This document shows, one piece after another, positions 33,172-64,000 of a stretch of DNA of 64,000 bases (the first letter of the stretch is position 1; each line of letters begins with the position of its first letter). Source of the DNA: Anolis sagrei (lineage: Eukaryota > Chordata > Lepidosauria > Squamata > Anolidae); the NCBI RefSeq assembly GCF_037176765.1, contig NC_090023.1, positions 141,251,366 through 141,315,365 of the forward strand. Direction: 5' to 3'. Under the pieces are notes generated by a model. It searched no databases and had not been told where the DNA came from. It saw only the letters and a list, made by a program, of their open reading frames with translations. The translations under genes and the position numbers were made by a program.

Positions 33172-33590
33172 CATCCTCGTTGTTGTTGGTGATTCGTTCA
33201 GTCGTCTCCGACTCTTCGTGACCTCATGGACCAACCCACGCCAGAGCTCCTTGTCGGCCGTCACCACCCCCAGCTCCTTCAAGGTCAGTCCAGTCACTTC
33301 AAGGATGCCATCCATCCACCTTGCCCTTGGTCGGCCCCTCTTCCTTTTGCCTTCCACTTTCCCCAGCATGATTGTCTTCTCTAGGCTTTGCTGTCTCCTC
33401 ATGATGTGGCCAAAGTACTTCAACTTTGTCTCTAGTATCCTTCCCTCCAGTGAGCAGTCGGGCTTTATTTCCTGGAGGATGGACTGGTTGGATCTTCTCG
33501 CAGTCCAAGGCACTCTCAGCACTTTTTTCCAACACCACAGTTCAAAACCATCATCCTCAGACTGTATAAAATCCATTTCAATGTGGATGT
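33172..33590 (-). mobile_element. BovB (RTE) LINE 3' end
   Basis: The minus strand reads FELWCWKKVLRVPWTARRSN, then ILETKLKYFGHIMRRQQSLE, RGRPRARWMDGI and HEVTKSRRRLNE, the well-known C-terminus of BovB also seen in ruminants. The nucleotide 3' end GTCGGAGACGACTGAACG-type sequence lies at about 33190-33215. It is 5'-truncated and inserted 0.7 kb before HELLS. Confidence 0.85.
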
Positions 33591-33889
33591 TATAGAGCTG
33601 TGCGGAAGGGGCCTCAGAGTTGTCCTCAGAGTTTGTTTGGGGGCGGGAGGAGGAGGAGGCCGAAAGACTTCCTTGTTCCTATTGGGGGATGGGCCTCGCG
33701 CTCCCTGCTTCACGTGGCTTGAAAGCGCCTGGCTGTTTGGAACAGAGTTTTCAAAACCGCGCGTTCAGGCCAAGCCGACGTCGTAAAACTTAGGACCACC
33801 CAAAGAAGACCGTCCCACTATGCAACAGAAACAGCCCTCTCTATTCGACCACTAACCCACTTCCCTTTGAACTCCCTAAGGATCCTTTC

Positions 33890-34252
33890 ACAAGGCGCAG
33901 GCGGGACTTCGTTTAAACGGGCCCGGAAGCCTTGCCGACGTAGAGGAGGTGGGTCACTCCATATTTCTCATGTTGAGGGCAGCGTGTAGCTGTGTATACA
34001 GACGAGAGGCGGCTTCCCCATCATCGTGGGCGGGGCCTAGTTGTGGGCGGGGCCTAGCGAGACTTCTTGGGCCGCGTTGTGCCGGAAAGCGAGAGAAAGT
34101 CGAACTCTTTTTACTACTTCTGCGAATTCTGAGGGGGCGGGGCAAAGGGCGGGCCTGATTTTCGCGCGAAAAAGGACCTCGCTGTCTCGCGATTCTGGGA
34201 GGAAGCGTCTTCTTCTCTCAGGTGGCGCGAGGGAAGCGGCGGAAGAGGAGAG
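33890..34252 (+). promoter_or_regulatory. HELLS promoter, GC-rich, with E2F palindrome and tandem GC boxes
   Basis: This is the most CpG-dense stretch of the window, ending at the HELLS ATG. GTGGGCGGGGCCTAG occurs twice in tandem (34026-34040 and 34043-34057), giving two Sp1-type GC boxes. TTTTCGCGCGAAAA at about 34159-34172 is a perfect E2F palindrome roughly 80 bases before the start codon, and TCTCGCGA follows at about 34185-34192. No TATA box is seen. HELLS is a proliferation-linked gene, so E2F control is expected; that is inference from motif and gene. Confidence 0.75.
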
Positions 34253-63873
<29,621 letters not shown>

Positions 63874-64000
63874 GTAAGCAAAAATGTCATCTCTGTGCTT
63901 TTGCTATTTGGTTGTTCCAGAAGCCAAGGCTAACGCTATGAGAAGATTATAGTCTGCCCTCAACTTTTGGGGGTTTTCTTTTGTCGATTGGATAATTTGT

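Noticed and set aside
33133-33576. 147-residue minus-strand frame before HELLS, long enough to look like a gene
   Set aside because: It is the C-terminus of a BovB LINE, not a host gene.

Overview
The window looks like nuclear DNA of a squamate reptile, probably an iguanian or other lizard. It is AT-rich, has long introns, and carries BovB (RTE), CR1 and L2 LINEs, tRNA-headed SINEs with lizard-type tails, a Penelope-like copy, mini-Helitrons and many short foldback DNA elements. I read three protein-coding genes by joining exons in phase with GT/AG borders and comparing them with vertebrate proteins from memory.

Layout. Bases 1-4310 are intergenic and repeat-rich, including a 52-bp tandem array that looks 5S-rRNA-derived. 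BLOC1S2 (+, coding 4488-10412, five exons) is complete and starts in a CpG-rich promoter with NRF1-like sites and a CLEAR-like E-box. A convergent gene on the minus strand (coding 27433 to 16086, five exons, about 398 residues) is complete. I cannot name it, but its coiled-coil exon resembles human C8orf58. Bases 27434-33890 are intergenic and hold foldback elements, LINE fragments, a large hairpin, a BovB tail and a degenerate telomere-like array split by a hAT-type insertion. HELLS/LSH (+, from 34253 to the window end, 21 exons seen) starts in a GC-rich promoter with an E2F palindrome. Its last exon or exons, about 30 codons by comparison with human, lie beyond base 64000. Its introns carry long pyrimidine tracts and most of the remaining mobile elements.

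Roles. BLOC1S2 is a small subunit of BLOC-1 and BORC (lysosome-related organelles, lysosome positioning). HELLS is a SNF2 chromatin remodeller needed for DNA methylation and heterochromatin. They are not a functional cluster. In human they lie several megabases apart on chromosome 10 (recalled), so their adjacency here points to rearrangement.

No virus-derived gene that looks whole, CRISPR array, operon or stand-alone tRNA gene is visible. The best candidates for new biology are the unnamed minus-strand gene, the telomere-like array between rearranged neighbours, and several unclassified inverted-repeat elements.
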